64,000 nucleotides of DNA from Marinobacter nanhaiticus D15-8W (GCF_036511935.1 NZ_AP028878.1:5022001-5086000); one strand, 5' to 3'; counted from the stretch's first letter, positions 1 to 9,453 are shown. A program made the numbers and translations. Notes: generated by a model from the letters alone, not told the origin.

Positions 1-398
1 GCCAGGCGGTCTTCCTGGACGAACGCCCCAACGATCAGGATGTCAGCTCGCTGGAGTACATGCGCTCGCTGAAGCGCCAGGGCGTCAACATCATCGCCCC
101 GGCGATCTGGAAGATGCTGACCCTGGGCCCCCGCGGCGAGATCGTTCCGTCTGACTACGCGGAGAACGCCCGCCGCGCCGGTCTGGACATGATTGCCTGG
201 AGCCTCGAACGCAGTGGTCCACTATCCACCGGCGGTGGCTGGTACTACCAATCCGTGACTGACGCGATTAACAACGACGGCGATATGTTCACGGTGCTCG
301 ATGTGCTGGCCCGTGACGTGGGCGTGATCGGCGTATTCTCGGACTGGCCGGCAACGACCACCTACTATGCGAGCTGCATGTTGAACGGACGGCGCTGA
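1..398 (+). CDS. Glycerophosphodiester phosphodiesterase family protein, C-terminal part (5' end outside window)
   Basis: The reading frame is open from the left edge, so the N-terminus is missing; about 131 residues are visible. The segment has the late part of a GDPD-type TIM barrel: a strand with [10 protein letters not shown], then a segment with [14 protein letters not shown], and the family's closing strand [17 protein letters not shown], in which FSDWP(A/D) is typical of GlpQ-like enzymes. These enzymes hydrolyse glycerophosphodiesters to glycerol-3-phosphate and an alcohol. The metal-binding N-terminal motifs cannot be seen, so substrate and location (periplasmic or cytosolic) are unknown. 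An intergenic repeat element follows the stop codon. Confidence 0.8.
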   Translation, partial: QAVFLDERPNDQDVSSLEYMRSLKRQGVNIIAPAIWKMLTLGPRGEIVPSDYAENARRAGLDMIAWSLERSGPLSTGGGWYYQSVTDAINNDGDMFTVLDVLARDVGVIGVFSDWPATTTYYASCMLNGRR

Positions 399-425
399 AG
401 ATTGGTTGATCCTGCAAGGCGCGTG

Positions 426-525
426 GGCACCTTTCGGTGTCTCAGGAGCTGAAGCTTCTGCTACACACTTGAGTCGGATGTAAATGTAGCCGACGCTTCA
501 GCTTCGGAGCAGCCCGCAGGGCTGC
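426..525. repeat. Intergenic hairpin repeat, copy 1
   Basis: This stretch is nearly the same as 47323-47423. The core is an imperfect inverted repeat with arms at 448-464 and 489-502 extended to 486: GCTGAAGC, an unpaired TTCT, and GCTAC on the left; GTAGC, an unpaired CGAC, and GCTTCAGC on the right. The element ends with GGAGCAGCCCGCAGGGCTGCC, itself a small inverted repeat. It lies between the convergent GDPD and dadA genes. Confidence 0.75.
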
Positions 526-551
526 CTGGCCTCAGGCCGTTGCCCGAGGCC

Positions 552-1823
552 TCACTCCGCAAACCGCCCCGGCCTGAACGCATCCAGCGACAGCGCCGGG
601 GTCTCGCCATCGATCACCTGGGCAATCAACTCTGCGCTGCCGGCGGACAGCGTCCAACCGAACGTCCCGTGCCCGGTATTCAGGAACAGATTCTCTCGCG
701 TGCCGCGACCGATGATGGGCGGACCATCCGGCGTCATCGGGCGGAAACCGGTCCAAGTCGTGGCGGCCGATAGATCGGCGGCACCCGGGAAGCGCGAATT
801 CACCGATTTGCGGATGGTCTGTAACCGAGTTTCGGGAATCTGGCGATCGAAACCACTCAACTCCACGAAACCGGTTGCTCGCAGCCGGTCGCCCAGGCGC
901 GTGGAGACCACCTTGAAGTTGTCGTCGTGGATGGTGGATCGTGGCGCCTTTTCAGCATCCAGTAGCGGCGCGGTGAGGGAGTAGCCCTTGACCGGATAGA
1001 TCGGCAGATGTAACCCGACTTCTTTGGCCAGTAACGGTGAGGCAAAGCCTGCAGACAGCACTACGGCGTCGGCCTCGAGACGTTCGTGCATGCCGTTGCT
1101 GCCCTCCAGTTCGACGCCGTGAACTCGGCGATGATCAGCCACGAGGCGGTTGACCCGCGTGTTGTAGCGAAATTCGATCCCTGCCTTTTCACAGGCCTCG
1201 GCCAGGCTACGTGAGAATAGGTGGCAGTCGCCCGTGCCATCAGTCGCGTAGCGCAGACCGCCATGCAGCGGTCCGTTGCCGCGCATGCCGGGCTCGTATT
1301 CGCGCACCTCTTGCGGGCTCAGCAACTGGTTTTCGATACCCAGTTCATCGAGTACCTCGGCCGTATCCACATATTCGGTCATCATATGGGGCGAGCTGGC
1401 CAGGTGCATCAGGCCCGCGTGGTCGCCGTCGAATACAAGATTGAGTTCATCCTCCAACGCAAGGAAGCTTTCACGGCTGTGGATGCCCAGGCGAAGCATG
1501 GCGCGCCGGTTCAGCCCGAAAACACCCGGGGCGTAGGCAAAACGCAAGGTGGAAACGAGAAAGCGCAGAGTATCGAGAGAGGGAGGCATGCGCATCTTCA
1601 GGGGACCGTCGCGATCCATCAGGTAAGTTAGAGCCTTGCGCGCCATGGCAGCCGAAGCCCAGGGAGAGACCACCCCATAAGACCGTTGGCCGGCATTGCC
1701 CTTGCTGGTTTCCAATCCGGCGCCTTCCAGGCGCTCGATCACCGTTACCTGATGACCCCGTTTATGCAGTGACCAAGCCGTCGTAACGCCGACCACGCCG
1801 GCACCGATAACCACTATGTGCAT
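552..1823 (-). CDS. dadA: D-amino-acid dehydrogenase (FAD-dependent)
   Basis: A 423-residue protein, close to E. coli DadA (432). The N-terminus carries the FAD-binding Rossmann motif VVIGAGVVGVTTAW (residues 4-17) followed by the acidic end of strand 2 (VIERLEG). The middle has the DAO-family substrate domain, including EVREYEPGM, and the C-terminus has TTWTGFRPMTPDGPPIIGR and NLFLNTGHGTFGWTL, characteristic of DadA. It oxidises D-amino acids (typically D-alanine) to keto acids and passes electrons to the respiratory chain at the inner membrane. The start is supported by AAGGAGGAG seven bases upstream. No alanine racemase gene (dadX) is next to it here, unlike in many bacteria. Confidence 0.9.
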   Translation of the reverse strand: MHIVVIGAGVVGVTTAWSLHKRGHQVTVIERLEGAGLETSKGNAGQRSYGVVSPWASAAMARKALTYLMDRDGPLKMRMPPSLDTLRFLVSTLRFAYAPGVFGLNRRAMLRLGIHSRESFLALEDELNLVFDGDHAGLMHLASSPHMMTEYVDTAEVLDELGIENQLLSPQEVREYEPGMRGNGPLHGGLRYATDGTGDCHLFSRSLAEACEKAGIEFRYNTRVNRLVADHRRVHGVELEGSNGMHERLEADAVVLSAGFASPLLAKEVGLHLPIYPVKGYSLTAPLLDAEKAPRSTIHDDNFKVVSTRLGDRLRATGFVELSGFDRQIPETRLQTIRKSVNSRFPGAADLSAATTWTGFRPMTPDGPPIIGRGTRENLFLNTGHGTFGWTLSAGSAELIAQVIDGETPALSLDAFRPGRFAE

Positions 1824-1994
1824 ATCGCTCTCCTCCTTTTAAGTCCCTATCACAGAGGCTGGGGGGCCATACGTCAAGCAAGACGATATGGGTGATTGCC
1901 GAAGAACTTGTGCAGAAGCGGTTGCGTTTCCCCCATCAAGCACCAACAAAGCGCGGCCACGGAGAGACGATTAAACGACAATATTTCAGGCAAT

Positions 1995-2020
1995 AAAAAA
2001 GGCAGCCGATCGGGCTGCCT
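1995..2020 (-). terminator. Rho-independent terminator of the cold-shock gene
   Basis: Read on the minus strand, GGCAGCC-CGAT-CGGCTGCC forms a perfect stem followed by a run of six T. It sits about 50 bases after the cold-shock protein stop codon. Confidence 0.85.
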
Positions 2021-2071
2021 TTCTTTGAATGGCCTGCGATCAGAAGGATCGCGGCCTATTCGGTCACTGGC

Positions 2072-2278
2072 TTAGAGCGGGTTAACGTTCTCAGCCTGCG
2101 GACCTTTCTGGCCTTGAGTTACAGTGAACTCGACCTGCTGGCCTTCAGCCAGGGTCTTGAAGCCAGAACCCTGAATAGCGCTGTAGTGAACGAAAACGTC
2201 CGGGCCGTTTTCGCGGGTGATAAAGCCGAAGCCCTTGGTTTCATTGAAGAACTTAACGGTGCCAGTCTCTGTAGACAT
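2072..2278 (-). CDS. Cold-shock protein, CspA family
   Basis: A 68-residue single cold-shock domain. Both RNA-binding motifs are intact: RNP1 as KGFGFI (residues 15-20) and RNP2 as VFVHYS (about 28-33). Such proteins bind single-stranded RNA or DNA and melt RNA structure, in the cytoplasm, either on cold shift or constitutively. The length matches the family, and AGGAAA lies just upstream of the ATG. The leader upstream is long, as in cold-induced paralogues. A strong terminator follows, so it is likely a single-gene transcript. Which CspA paralogue it is cannot be decided from this window. Confidence 0.93.
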   Translation of the reverse strand: MSTETGTVKFFNETKGFGFITRENGPDVFVHYSAIQGSGFKTLAEGQQVEFTVTQGQKGPQAENVNPL

Positions 2279-2420
2279 AACTCTATTTTCCTGTATTCAA
2301 TAAATCATTAAATGCCCGAAGGCGGTATTCGGAAACGCAATTCGCTTTATCAAAAACAGGACGATGCACTACCTGACTACAGAGGGATCCGTCTTATTTA
2401 TGAAACGCTTTGCTGAACCT
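2279..2420 (-). promoter_or_regulatory. Probable long 5' leader of the cold-shock gene
   Basis: The 2279-2640 interval has no gene. The part next to the cold-shock gene is AT-richer than its surroundings, and includes a short hairpin (CGAATACCGCCTTCGGGC region, minus strand) and a possible -10-like ATAAAT near 2400. Long structured leaders are known for CspA-type mRNAs; that this one acts as a thermosensor is inference. The rest of the interval, to the end of crcB, shows nothing recognisable. Confidence 0.35.
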
Positions 2421-2640
2421 TTCCTACGCCACCCACTCTACCCCTGATGTTGCCCTTTGCCAACAAAATTTTACGGGATAGGTACATTTACGTGGGTTCA
2501 ACACCTGTGAATGCTCTCCCAAGCACCATCCGTGGGCTCCGGCAGCATACTGCAGCGTTCACAAGCGCTTTCCGTTTCCGCACGTACACAGCCACCCGCC
2601 TGCTCTCCTGCAAACTTGGCCCCCTGCATCGGCGGGGGGC

Positions 2641-3027
2641 TTAGCCACGTAACGTATGGAAACAATATATCCCCAAGGCGGTCATTGACAAGGATCCTAT
2701 GACATGGAGTGCGATTCCGCCGAAGGCGGCCACCCATTTGCCAGCCTGGATCGCGCCATACATCTCGATGGAAAAGGTGGAGAAGGTCGTCAACGCGCCG
2801 CATAAACCGGTAATGGCGAACAGCCGCCATTCAGGCCCCAGGTGTGGCGCCTGGCTGAAGTAGCTGATCAACCAGCCAATCAGCCAGCCGCCGCAGAGGT
2901 TGGCAACCAATGTGCCAATCGGAATGGCATGGCCGGCGGTGTTGAGCCACAGACTGAGCATCCAGCGCAGGTTGGCGCCGACAACGGCCCCAAGACTGAC
3001 CGCAAGAATGGAATACGCCACAGGCAA
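2641..3027 (-). CDS. crcB: Fluoride channel CrcB/Fluc
   Basis: A small hydrophobic protein of 128 residues with four predicted membrane segments, the usual size for a Fluc subunit that works as a dual-topology dimer exporting fluoride. Family motifs are LGAVVGANLRW near the N-terminus, GTLVANLCGGWLIG in the second segment, and GLCGALTTFSTFSIE with the phenylalanine-bearing TTFSTF signature. I chose a TTG start at 3027 because GGAGGG lies seven bases before it; a GTG two codons later is the alternative. The open frame continues far upstream into fadE but that part does not resemble any protein. No fluoride riboswitch was recognised in the short leader. Confidence 0.88.
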   Translation of the reverse strand: MPVAYSILAVSLGAVVGANLRWMLSLWLNTAGHAIPIGTLVANLCGGWLIGWLISYFSQAPHLGPEWRLFAITGLCGALTTFSTFSIEMYGAIQAGKWVAAFGGIALHVIGSLSMTALGIYCFHTLRG

Positions 3028-3064
3028 CTTCTTTCCCTCCAGGCTGACCCAATGGAGCAGGCAT

Positions 3065-3095
3065 AAAAAACCCGCTATGCCGGAGCATAACGGGT
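3065..3095 (-). terminator. Rho-independent terminator after fadE
   Basis: On the minus strand, ACCCGTTATGC-TCC-GGCATAGCGGGT is a long stem followed by TTTTTT. It lies 45 bases past the fadE stop and separates fadE from crcB. Confidence 0.85.
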
Positions 3096-3139
3096 CAGAG
3101 TCTACCAGACCCGGGCAATAATGACCGGGTCGGTTGCGA

Positions 3140-5590
3140 TCATGCCGCGTTGTGCTGGATGACCGTTTCCTTCTGCTGGGCAAAAGCGTCGAACGGGAAA
3201 TCGTCGACCGTAAGCATCTCAAGTACCTTCGCCTCGTATTCGCGCATGAACTCGATATCTTCGTCGGAGAAGATCCCGGCCTTGTAGGCTGCTTCGAACC
3301 GGTCTTCCGGATGCAGCACGTCCATGGGCAAATCGCCCTTGGCAAAGGCCTTGCCAGCAGCACGATAGAGCTTCTCGGCACGTTCGTAGTCCACCAGCAG
3401 GTCGTTGTACTGGGCGACCGGGTTAGCGACGCCGTCTTCGGCGTGAGTCGTCCAGACCGGACGTAGGAGCTTCTCACGCAGTGGCGTCGAGGTACTGATC
3501 GCCCTGGCGATGCCACGGGTGACGTCGTCGTGCGGCATATCCCACTTGCGGCCCAGCGGCATGGTGATGGCTCGCAAGGCCCAGGCGACCGGCCGGTTCG
3601 GCAGGTTGTGCAGCAGCTCATCCAGGGCATGTTCGATGCGGTGCAACAGGTATTGCAGACTGTACTGCACGAGCACCTTCTCGCCCTCCACCGGCTGGGT
3701 CTCGTTCCAATTCTTGAGCACCATGGACGCCATATACAGATTGGCCAGCATGTCGCCCAGACGCGCGGAGATCAGCTCGCGCATCTTGAGCTGGGAACCG
3801 AGCGTGGTCATGGCAGCGTCGGAACACAGGCCGAAGGCTGCGCTGAACCGTGCCACCGCCTGGGCATAGCGGCGAGTCACTGCGTCGAAGGGAACATCGG
3901 CGTGGCCAATACCCAAGGCCTGGGTGAAGGCGCGTGCGGCATTGCCGAAAATCAGGCCGGCGTGGTTGAAGAAAGCCGTATCGAACGCATCGATATCGTC
4001 CTTGTCCTTCGCAGCCAGCTCCTCGAGCACGTAGGGATGGCACCGGATCGCGCCCTGACCGAAGATCATCAGGCTCCGGGTCATGATATTGGCACCCTCG
4101 ACCGTGATGGACACGGCTGAACCGCTATAACCGATACCGAGGTAGTTGCGCGGCCCCAAGGTAACCGTCTTGCCACCATGGACATCCATAGCGTCGGTCA
4201 AGGCGGTGCGCTGCATCTCGGTAAGCTGGTACTTGAGTATGGCCGACGGTACGGCTGGTTTCTCGCCGTTATCGACCATGTTGGCGGTCTGGTATACCGA
4301 AGACTGGGCGATGTACGTCAGGCCGGCAATCCGCGCCAGCGGTCCCTGAACGCCTTCCATTTCGGCCACGGGTGTATTGAACTGACGCCGCACGCGAGTG
4401 AAACCGCCCGCGGTACCCAGAGCGGACGCAGCCGCGCCAGCCGCACCGGAGGGCAAGGTGATGCAGCGACCGACGGACAGGCACTCGACCAGCATACGCC
4501 AGCCCTCACCAGCCATTTCCGGACCACCGATGATGTAGTCCAGCGGGATAAACACGTCCTTACCCTTGATCGGACCGTTCATGAACGGCGAACCGATCGG
4601 ACAATGGCGACGACCGATCTCCATACCCTTGGTATCCCGCGGGATCAGGGCGCAGGTGATGCCCAGGTCTTTTTCCTCGCCCAGCAGGTTATCCGGGTCG
4701 AACATGCGGAAGGCGAGACCGACAACCGTGGCAATCGGCGCCAGGGTGATCCAGCGCTTCTCGAAGTTCAGGCGCAGGCCCAGAACTTCCTTACCTTCGA
4801 ACTCGCCCTTGCAGACGATACCGGTATCCGGGAGCGAGGTGGCGTCGGAACCGGCGCGAGGTCCGGTCAGGCCAAAACAGGGAATATCCCGGCCGTCGGC
4901 CAGACGTGGCAAATAGTGATTTTTCTGTTCGTCAGTACCGTACTTGAGCAGCAGTTCACCCGGCCCCAACGAGTTGGGAACGCCCACGGACACCATCAGG
5001 GTCTCATTGGAGGCCAGCCGCTGGAGCACTGCAGATTGGGCCTTGGCAGAGAAGCCCAGGCCGCCGTATTCCTTCGGAATGATCATGCCGAAGAATTTTT
5101 CTTTCTTGAGAAATTCCCAGACTTGGGGCGGCAGGTCGGCGCGCTCGACAGCAACGTCCCACGAATTACACTGGCTAATGGCCCAGGTGCACTGGTTGTC
5201 GATGAAAGCCTGTTCTTCGTCCGTCAGGCCGTTGTTGCGGTTGACCAGCAGTTTGTGCCAGTCCGGGCGACCAGTGAAAATCTCACCGTCCCAGCCTACG
5301 GTACCGGCGTCCAGGGCGACCCGCTCGGTATCGGACACCTTGGGCGCCACCTTCTTGAACATGTCGAAGACCCGAGGCGTCAACCAGGAGCGACGCATAC
5401 CCGGCAGGCCGCATATGGCGGTCAGCGCAGCACCGATAAACAGGACCAGCGCCAGCCAGCCGGAGCCGAAGAACATGGATACAACACCGAAACCGGCCAT
5501 CACCCCGATGGCTGGCATGGCCCCAGCCTCCCGGCGCAACACTATCAACAGGCCCGCAATTGCGAGCAAGAGAATGATCAAAGTCGTCAT
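3140..5590 (-). CDS. fadE: Acyl-CoA dehydrogenase FadE, membrane-anchored
   Basis: An 816-residue protein, matching the unusually long FadE type of E. coli (814). Two or three hydrophobic segments occupy residues 1-60, which would anchor it in the inner membrane. The acyl-CoA dehydrogenase fold follows: PKEYGGLGFSA (about 170), FGLTGPRAGSDA (about 237-248), and ITVEGANIMTRSL in the C-terminal half, with GQGAIRCHP. It carries out the first, FAD-dependent step of fatty-acid beta-oxidation. It is transcribed alone between its own terminator and a 185-base upstream gap that contains a GTAAC-N5-GTTAC palindrome (5663-5677). Confidence 0.93.
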   Translation of the reverse strand: MTTLIILLLAIAGLLIVLRREAGAMPAIGVMAGFGVVSMFFGSGWLALVLFIGAALTAICGLPGMRRSWLTPRVFDMFKKVAPKVSDTERVALDAGTVGWDGEIFTGRPDWHKLLVNRNNGLTDEEQAFIDNQCTWAISQCNSWDVAVERADLPPQVWEFLKKEKFFGMIIPKEYGGLGFSAKAQSAVLQRLASNETLMVSVGVPNSLGPGELLLKYGTDEQKNHYLPRLADGRDIPCFGLTGPRAGSDATSLPDTGIVCKGEFEGKEVLGLRLNFEKRWITLAPIATVVGLAFRMFDPDNLLGEEKDLGITCALIPRDTKGMEIGRRHCPIGSPFMNGPIKGKDVFIPLDYIIGGPEMAGEGWRMLVECLSVGRCITLPSGAAGAAASALGTAGGFTRVRRQFNTPVAEMEGVQGPLARIAGLTYIAQSSVYQTANMVDNGEKPAVPSAILKYQLTEMQRTALTDAMDVHGGKTVTLGPRNYLGIGYSGSAVSITVEGANIMTRSLMIFGQGAIRCHPYVLEELAAKDKDDIDAFDTAFFNHAGLIFGNAARAFTQALGIGHADVPFDAVTRRYAQAVARFSAAFGLCSDAAMTTLGSQLKMRELISARLGDMLANLYMASMVLKNWNETQPVEGEKVLVQYSLQYLLHRIEHALDELLHNLPNRPVAWALRAITMPLGRKWDMPHDDVTRGIARAISTSTPLREKLLRPVWTTHAEDGVANPVAQYNDLLVDYERAEKLYRAAGKAFAKGDLPMDVLHPEDRFEAAYKAGIFSDEDIEFMREYEAKVLEMLTVDDFPFDAFAQQKETVIQHNAA

Positions 5591-5662
5591 AGGCGTTCTC
5601 TGTCTTCCGTGTGGTGTGAAAGTAAGCGGGCCATCATTTTTTTCGATTTTACCGGCCCTGCG

Positions 5663-5677
5663 GTAACAAACCGTTAC
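5663..5677. promoter_or_regulatory. Palindrome in the fadE promoter region
   Basis: GTAAC-AAACC-GTTAC is a 5-5-5 inverted repeat about 75 bases upstream of the fadE start. Its position suits an operator for a fatty-acid regulator, but it does not clearly match a FadR or PsrA consensus. The role is speculative. Confidence 0.25.
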
Positions 5678-5774
5678 GCTTAAACTACCTGATTGGATGG
5701 TCTCAAACCAGTGACACAGTCGCCATCTGTCAACAAGTCTTTGGGCTAACTTACTGTCTTTCGTGAGAAAACCT

Positions 5775-8633
5775 TTAAGAAGACACGATAACCCTCAGTC
5801 CGCTGAGCGCCATGCGGGCTTTGCCGATCACATCCTCGCCAGCGGATAACTGGTTTTCAAAGAACGCGACTTCCTCGCTCCTGATCGCCGGATTGACCTT
5901 ACGCAGGGCCTTGAGGCGGTCGATTTCCGGCTGAATGAGACCGCGTAGCCGCTCGGCCGCCTGCTGCTGTAGCTCACCGAGCCGTTCCGCGGCGAAGCCC
6001 TCTGCGTGGTCGATCATGGTTTCCACTTCGGCCCGGATCTGTGGCACGACAGCCTGGGCCGTACGCCGGCGGATATTGGAACAGAGTTCGTTCAGTCGGT
6101 CGTGAGGCAATGCGGCGGACAGGTCCTTGCCGTTGACGTCCACCAGCAGGCGCAGAGGCGCCAGCGGCAGGCAGCGGGCCAACTGCAGGCTGTCAGGCGC
6201 GGGGCAATGCAATGTAAATAGGGCTTCCAGCAGCAGAGTGCCCGGCGGCAGCCCCTTGACCGAGAGACTGGCCAGGGCGGCGTTGCCCAGCTCGGACTCG
6301 GTCATCAGCTCCATCACCCCGGCCACCATCGGGTGTTCCCAGCTGAGGAAGGCCAGATCTTCCCGTTCCAGCGCCTGTTGCCGGTCGAAGGTGACGGTCA
6401 GCCCCTCTTCGGACAGCCCCGGGAAATGCCCGGTCAGCATGTGGTCGGACGGTTTGAGGACATCCGAGGTCTCCGTATGCCCTTCGGTCTCGACACCAAA
6501 GATATCGAAGGCCTCGGTCATGTAGTCCACCAGGCCGGAGGACTGTTCCTCCGATTCGATCGCATCGATCAGCGCCCGTGCCTCTTCCGGCCGGCAGGAG
6601 TTCATTTCGATCAGCGCGTCGCGCCCCTCCTGCAGGCGCTGCCGCAGTTGCTGGGCCTGCGCGCGGGTAGCCGCCACAAGGTCGTCGGCAGATTCCGTTG
6701 GACTATCCAGTCGACTCTGCAGTTCGCTCTCGACCGCCGCCTTGACGCCCACACCTACCGCACAGCTCTGGGCGAATGCTTCGAGCCCTTCGTGATACCA
6801 GCGGAAGAGTACCGACTGCGCGGTATTCTCAAGGTAGGGCACATGGATATCGATGACGTCGCCCTGACCGATGCGATCGAGACGGCCGATGCGCTGCTCC
6901 AGCAAATCCGGGTTGGCCGGCAGGTCGAACAGTACCAGGTGATGGGCAAACTGGAAGTTGCGCCCCTCACTGCCGATCTCGGAGCAGATCAACGCCTGGG
7001 CGCCCTGCTCGGTTTCGGTGAAATAAGCGGCGGCACGGTCGCGCTCCAGCAGGCTCAGACCCTCGTGGAACGCGGTGCTACGAATACCGGCACGCAGCTG
7101 CAGGTAATGTTCGAGTGCCGTAGCGGTCTCGGCCTTGGCACAGATGACCACGACCTTGGCGGGCTTCAGCGCGGAGAGTTTCTTTTCCAGCCAGGTCACC
7201 CGTGGATCTTCCGCCAGCCAGGTTTCCTCATCCATTCCGACTTCAGGCGTCAACCCGGCGCTGCCCGCCGTCACGCCCGCTTCCGTGTAGAGTTGAGGGC
7301 AGGGCAATGGCGCCGGCTGCACCCGCCGTTCGGGAAAGCCCTGGACCGCCGCACGGGTGTTACGGAATAGCACCCGACCGGTGCCATGACGATCCAGCAG
7401 GGTATCGATCAGCGCGTGGCCGTTGTCATCCCTGGCCACCAAGTCGGATACCTCATCGCCTAACCAGGTTTGCAGCTGCTGCTGTTGGGCGCTGTCGGGC
7501 TTGCCGCCCTGCTCCTGTAACTGCTGCATCAGGGTATTGACCTCGGCGTAGCGGCTTTCTTCCTGCTCGAACGCCGCAAGGTCATGGTAACGGGCCGGGT
7601 CCAGCAAGCGCAGACGAGCGAAGTGACCGGCTATGCCCATTTGTTCCGGCGTCGCTGTCAGCAGCAACAGGCCGCGGGTCTGTTCCGCAAGACGCTCAAC
7701 GACCTGGTATTCCGGGCTGGCTGCTTCCGGCGACCATTCCAGGTGGTGAGCCTCGTCGACCACCACCAGGTCCCAGCCGGCGCTGACCGCATCGTTGCCG
7801 GCCTTGTCGCTGGACTTGAGGAAGTCCAGGCTGCAGATGACCAACTGCGATTGCTCGAAGGGGTTCTCTTCACTCGCGCCCCCAATCTCCTCACCGAGCA
7901 TGGCCAGGATCTGGTCGGCCGCGTTATCAAGCTCGTAATGGCTGTCGTCGATAATGGAGAAGCGCAAGTTGAAGCGACGCAGCATCTCCACCAGCCATTG
8001 ATGCACCAGGGAGTCCGGCACCACGATCAGCACCCGGCGCGCCAGGCCGGTCTGCAGTTGCGAGTGCAGTATCAGCCCGGCCTCTATCGTCTTACCAAGC
8101 CCCACTTCATCCGCCAGCAGCACTCGCGGCGCGTAACGACGGGCGACCTCACCGGCGATATAGATCTGGTGCGGTAGGTGACTGGTGCGCGCACCGATCA
8201 GCCCCCGCGCCGGTGACTGACGCAGTCGTTCCTGATGCTCGACGGTTGCCATTCGCAGGCGGAAGGCGCCATTGCGATCAAAACGGCCGGCAAACAGGCG
8301 CTGGCGTGGATCGGTGAAACGCACGTGACTGCCCAGCTTCACTTCGGAAACCTGCTGCAGCTCCCCGTTCTCATCTTCGGCGTGGTACATCAGCACCCCG
8401 TCGATGTCCTCCACCGCGCGCACGGTAAGCGACTCGCCATCGTAGGTCTCGATCTTATCGCCCAATTGATACTGGACACGGGCGAGCGGCGCATTGTCGG
8501 TGGCGTAGGTGCGTTCCTCATCGATTGCGGGAAATCCCAGCGTAACCCGCCGACCGGAGACGTCAGTCACAATACCCAAACCGAGGTTGGCATCGCTGTG
8601 ACTGACCCATCGCTGACCAATGACAAATTCCAT
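5775..8633 (-). CDS. rapA: RNA polymerase-associated ATPase RapA (HepA)
   Basis: A 952-residue Swi2/Snf2-type ATPase (E. coli RapA is 968). The N-terminus begins FVIGQRWVSHSD, like other RapA proteins, and carries the two Tudor-like domains. The motor has Walker A LADEVGLGKTIEAGL, the DEAH box VVDEAHHLEW, and in the second lobe EIGSEGRNFQFAHHLVLFD and EQRIGRLDRIGQ. It recycles stalled RNA polymerase after transcription. I start at the ATG at 8633, with AAGGTG nine bases upstream, because the alternative GTG at 8645 would overlap that site and add residues not seen in the family. Confidence 0.93.
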   Translation of the reverse strand: MEFVIGQRWVSHSDANLGLGIVTDVSGRRVTLGFPAIDEERTYATDNAPLARVQYQLGDKIETYDGESLTVRAVEDIDGVLMYHAEDENGELQQVSEVKLGSHVRFTDPRQRLFAGRFDRNGAFRLRMATVEHQERLRQSPARGLIGARTSHLPHQIYIAGEVARRYAPRVLLADEVGLGKTIEAGLILHSQLQTGLARRVLIVVPDSLVHQWLVEMLRRFNLRFSIIDDSHYELDNAADQILAMLGEEIGGASEENPFEQSQLVICSLDFLKSSDKAGNDAVSAGWDLVVVDEAHHLEWSPEAASPEYQVVERLAEQTRGLLLLTATPEQMGIAGHFARLRLLDPARYHDLAAFEQEESRYAEVNTLMQQLQEQGGKPDSAQQQQLQTWLGDEVSDLVARDDNGHALIDTLLDRHGTGRVLFRNTRAAVQGFPERRVQPAPLPCPQLYTEAGVTAGSAGLTPEVGMDEETWLAEDPRVTWLEKKLSALKPAKVVVICAKAETATALEHYLQLRAGIRSTAFHEGLSLLERDRAAAYFTETEQGAQALICSEIGSEGRNFQFAHHLVLFDLPANPDLLEQRIGRLDRIGQGDVIDIHVPYLENTAQSVLFRWYHEGLEAFAQSCAVGVGVKAAVESELQSRLDSPTESADDLVAATRAQAQQLRQRLQEGRDALIEMNSCRPEEARALIDAIESEEQSSGLVDYMTEAFDIFGVETEGHTETSDVLKPSDHMLTGHFPGLSEEGLTVTFDRQQALEREDLAFLSWEHPMVAGVMELMTESELGNAALASLSVKGLPPGTLLLEALFTLHCPAPDSLQLARCLPLAPLRLLVDVNGKDLSAALPHDRLNELCSNIRRRTAQAVVPQIRAEVETMIDHAEGFAAERLGELQQQAAERLRGLIQPEIDRLKALRKVNPAIRSEEVAFFENQLSAGEDVIGKARMALSGLRVIVSS

Positions 8634-8706
8634 GCTTCGAATCACCTTGAACGCTAAGACTTGAAAGGGAGTTACCGGGACAAACCGGATGAGAGGCGCG
8701 CCACGA

Positions 8707-9453
8707 TCACGCCTGGGACGATCGCTCGCGTACCCAGTAGGCCGTGGCGCCGCACACCGCCGCCGGCACCACGAAAAGGTTGAGCACCGGCACCATGGCC
8801 GCCAGGGCTACAGGAAGACCAAAACCAAAAGCCGACAGCCGTTTTGCCCCCAGGGAACGGCGCAGGTCGCCAAAGCTGACGCGGTGGTTGTCCGCCGGAT
8901 AATCCACGTATTGCAGGGCCATCATCCAACTGTTGAACAGAAACCATAGTACCGCAGCCACCAGGTTGACTACCGGGATCAGACCGATGATCAGCAGCAG
9001 CAGGGCACGAGGTAGGTAATAGAGTATTTTCTGGACTTCCCGCAGCAAGGCCCGGGGAATGTCCTTGAGGATCTGGCCCCACCCGCCGCCGGTATCTACC
9101 TCTTGGCCGGTCAGGTGTTTCTCCGTCAGTTCGGACAGGTAGCCGTAAAAGGGAGAGCCGATCAGGTTGGCGACGATCACGAAACCGTAGGCCAGCATCA
9201 AGAGAATGACCACGCCATAGAGGATCCAGAACACCCAATCGAGGGCCTGCAACCACTGCCAGTCCGGCAACCAGCCCATGGCGGTGGCGATCAGGAGGCT
9301 GAAGGCTTCGGCGAGGAAATAGAACAGGACGCCAAACAGGAGGATGTTGATGACCAGGGGAATAACCACGAACAGGCGCAGCCCCGGTTGCCGGATCAAC
9401 CGGAACCCTTCTCCAAGATAGCCCAGGCCATGAAAGAAATTGCCCTTAAGCAT
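8707..9453 (-). CDS. cysZ: Sulfate transporter CysZ
   Basis: A 248-residue inner-membrane protein (E. coli CysZ is 253). It opens with NFFHGLGYLGEGFRLI and has the family's GLRLFVVIPLVINILLF segment, followed by several long hydrophobic stretches and the FNSWMMALQYVDYPADNH segment typical of CysZ/EI24 proteins. CysZ imports sulfate for cysteine synthesis. The start at 9453 is chosen from family length; the frame is open 200 bases further but that part is not protein-like. The gene lies downstream of rapA's divergent side and no cys genes are adjacent, so the pathway link rests on homology only. Confidence 0.88.
   Translation of the reverse strand: MLKGNFFHGLGYLGEGFRLIRQPGLRLFVVIPLVINILLFGVLFYFLAEAFSLLIATAMGWLPDWQWLQALDWVFWILYGVVILLMLAYGFVIVANLIGSPFYGYLSELTEKHLTGQEVDTGGGWGQILKDIPRALLREVQKILYYLPRALLLLIIGLIPVVNLVAAVLWFLFNSWMMALQYVDYPADNHRVSFGDLRRSLGAKRLSAFGFGLPVALAAMVPVLNLFVVPAAVCGATAYWVRERSSQA

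Noticed and set aside
3028..3064. Fluoride riboswitch upstream of crcB
   Set aside because: The leader is too short and the conserved fluoride-aptamer bases are not present.
2641..3630. 329-residue reading of the crcB frame
   Set aside because: The first 200 residues are out of frame within fadE and look like random arginine/serine-rich sequence; only the last 128 match CrcB.
4178..5683. 501-codon open frame on the plus strand inside fadE
   Set aside because: It runs antisense to a full-length, well-conserved FadE; its translation has no recognisable domain, and long antisense frames are expected in GC-rich genes.
6333..7370. 345-codon open frame antisense to rapA
   Set aside because: It mirrors RapA codon pattern and shows no protein-like motifs or ribosome-binding site.
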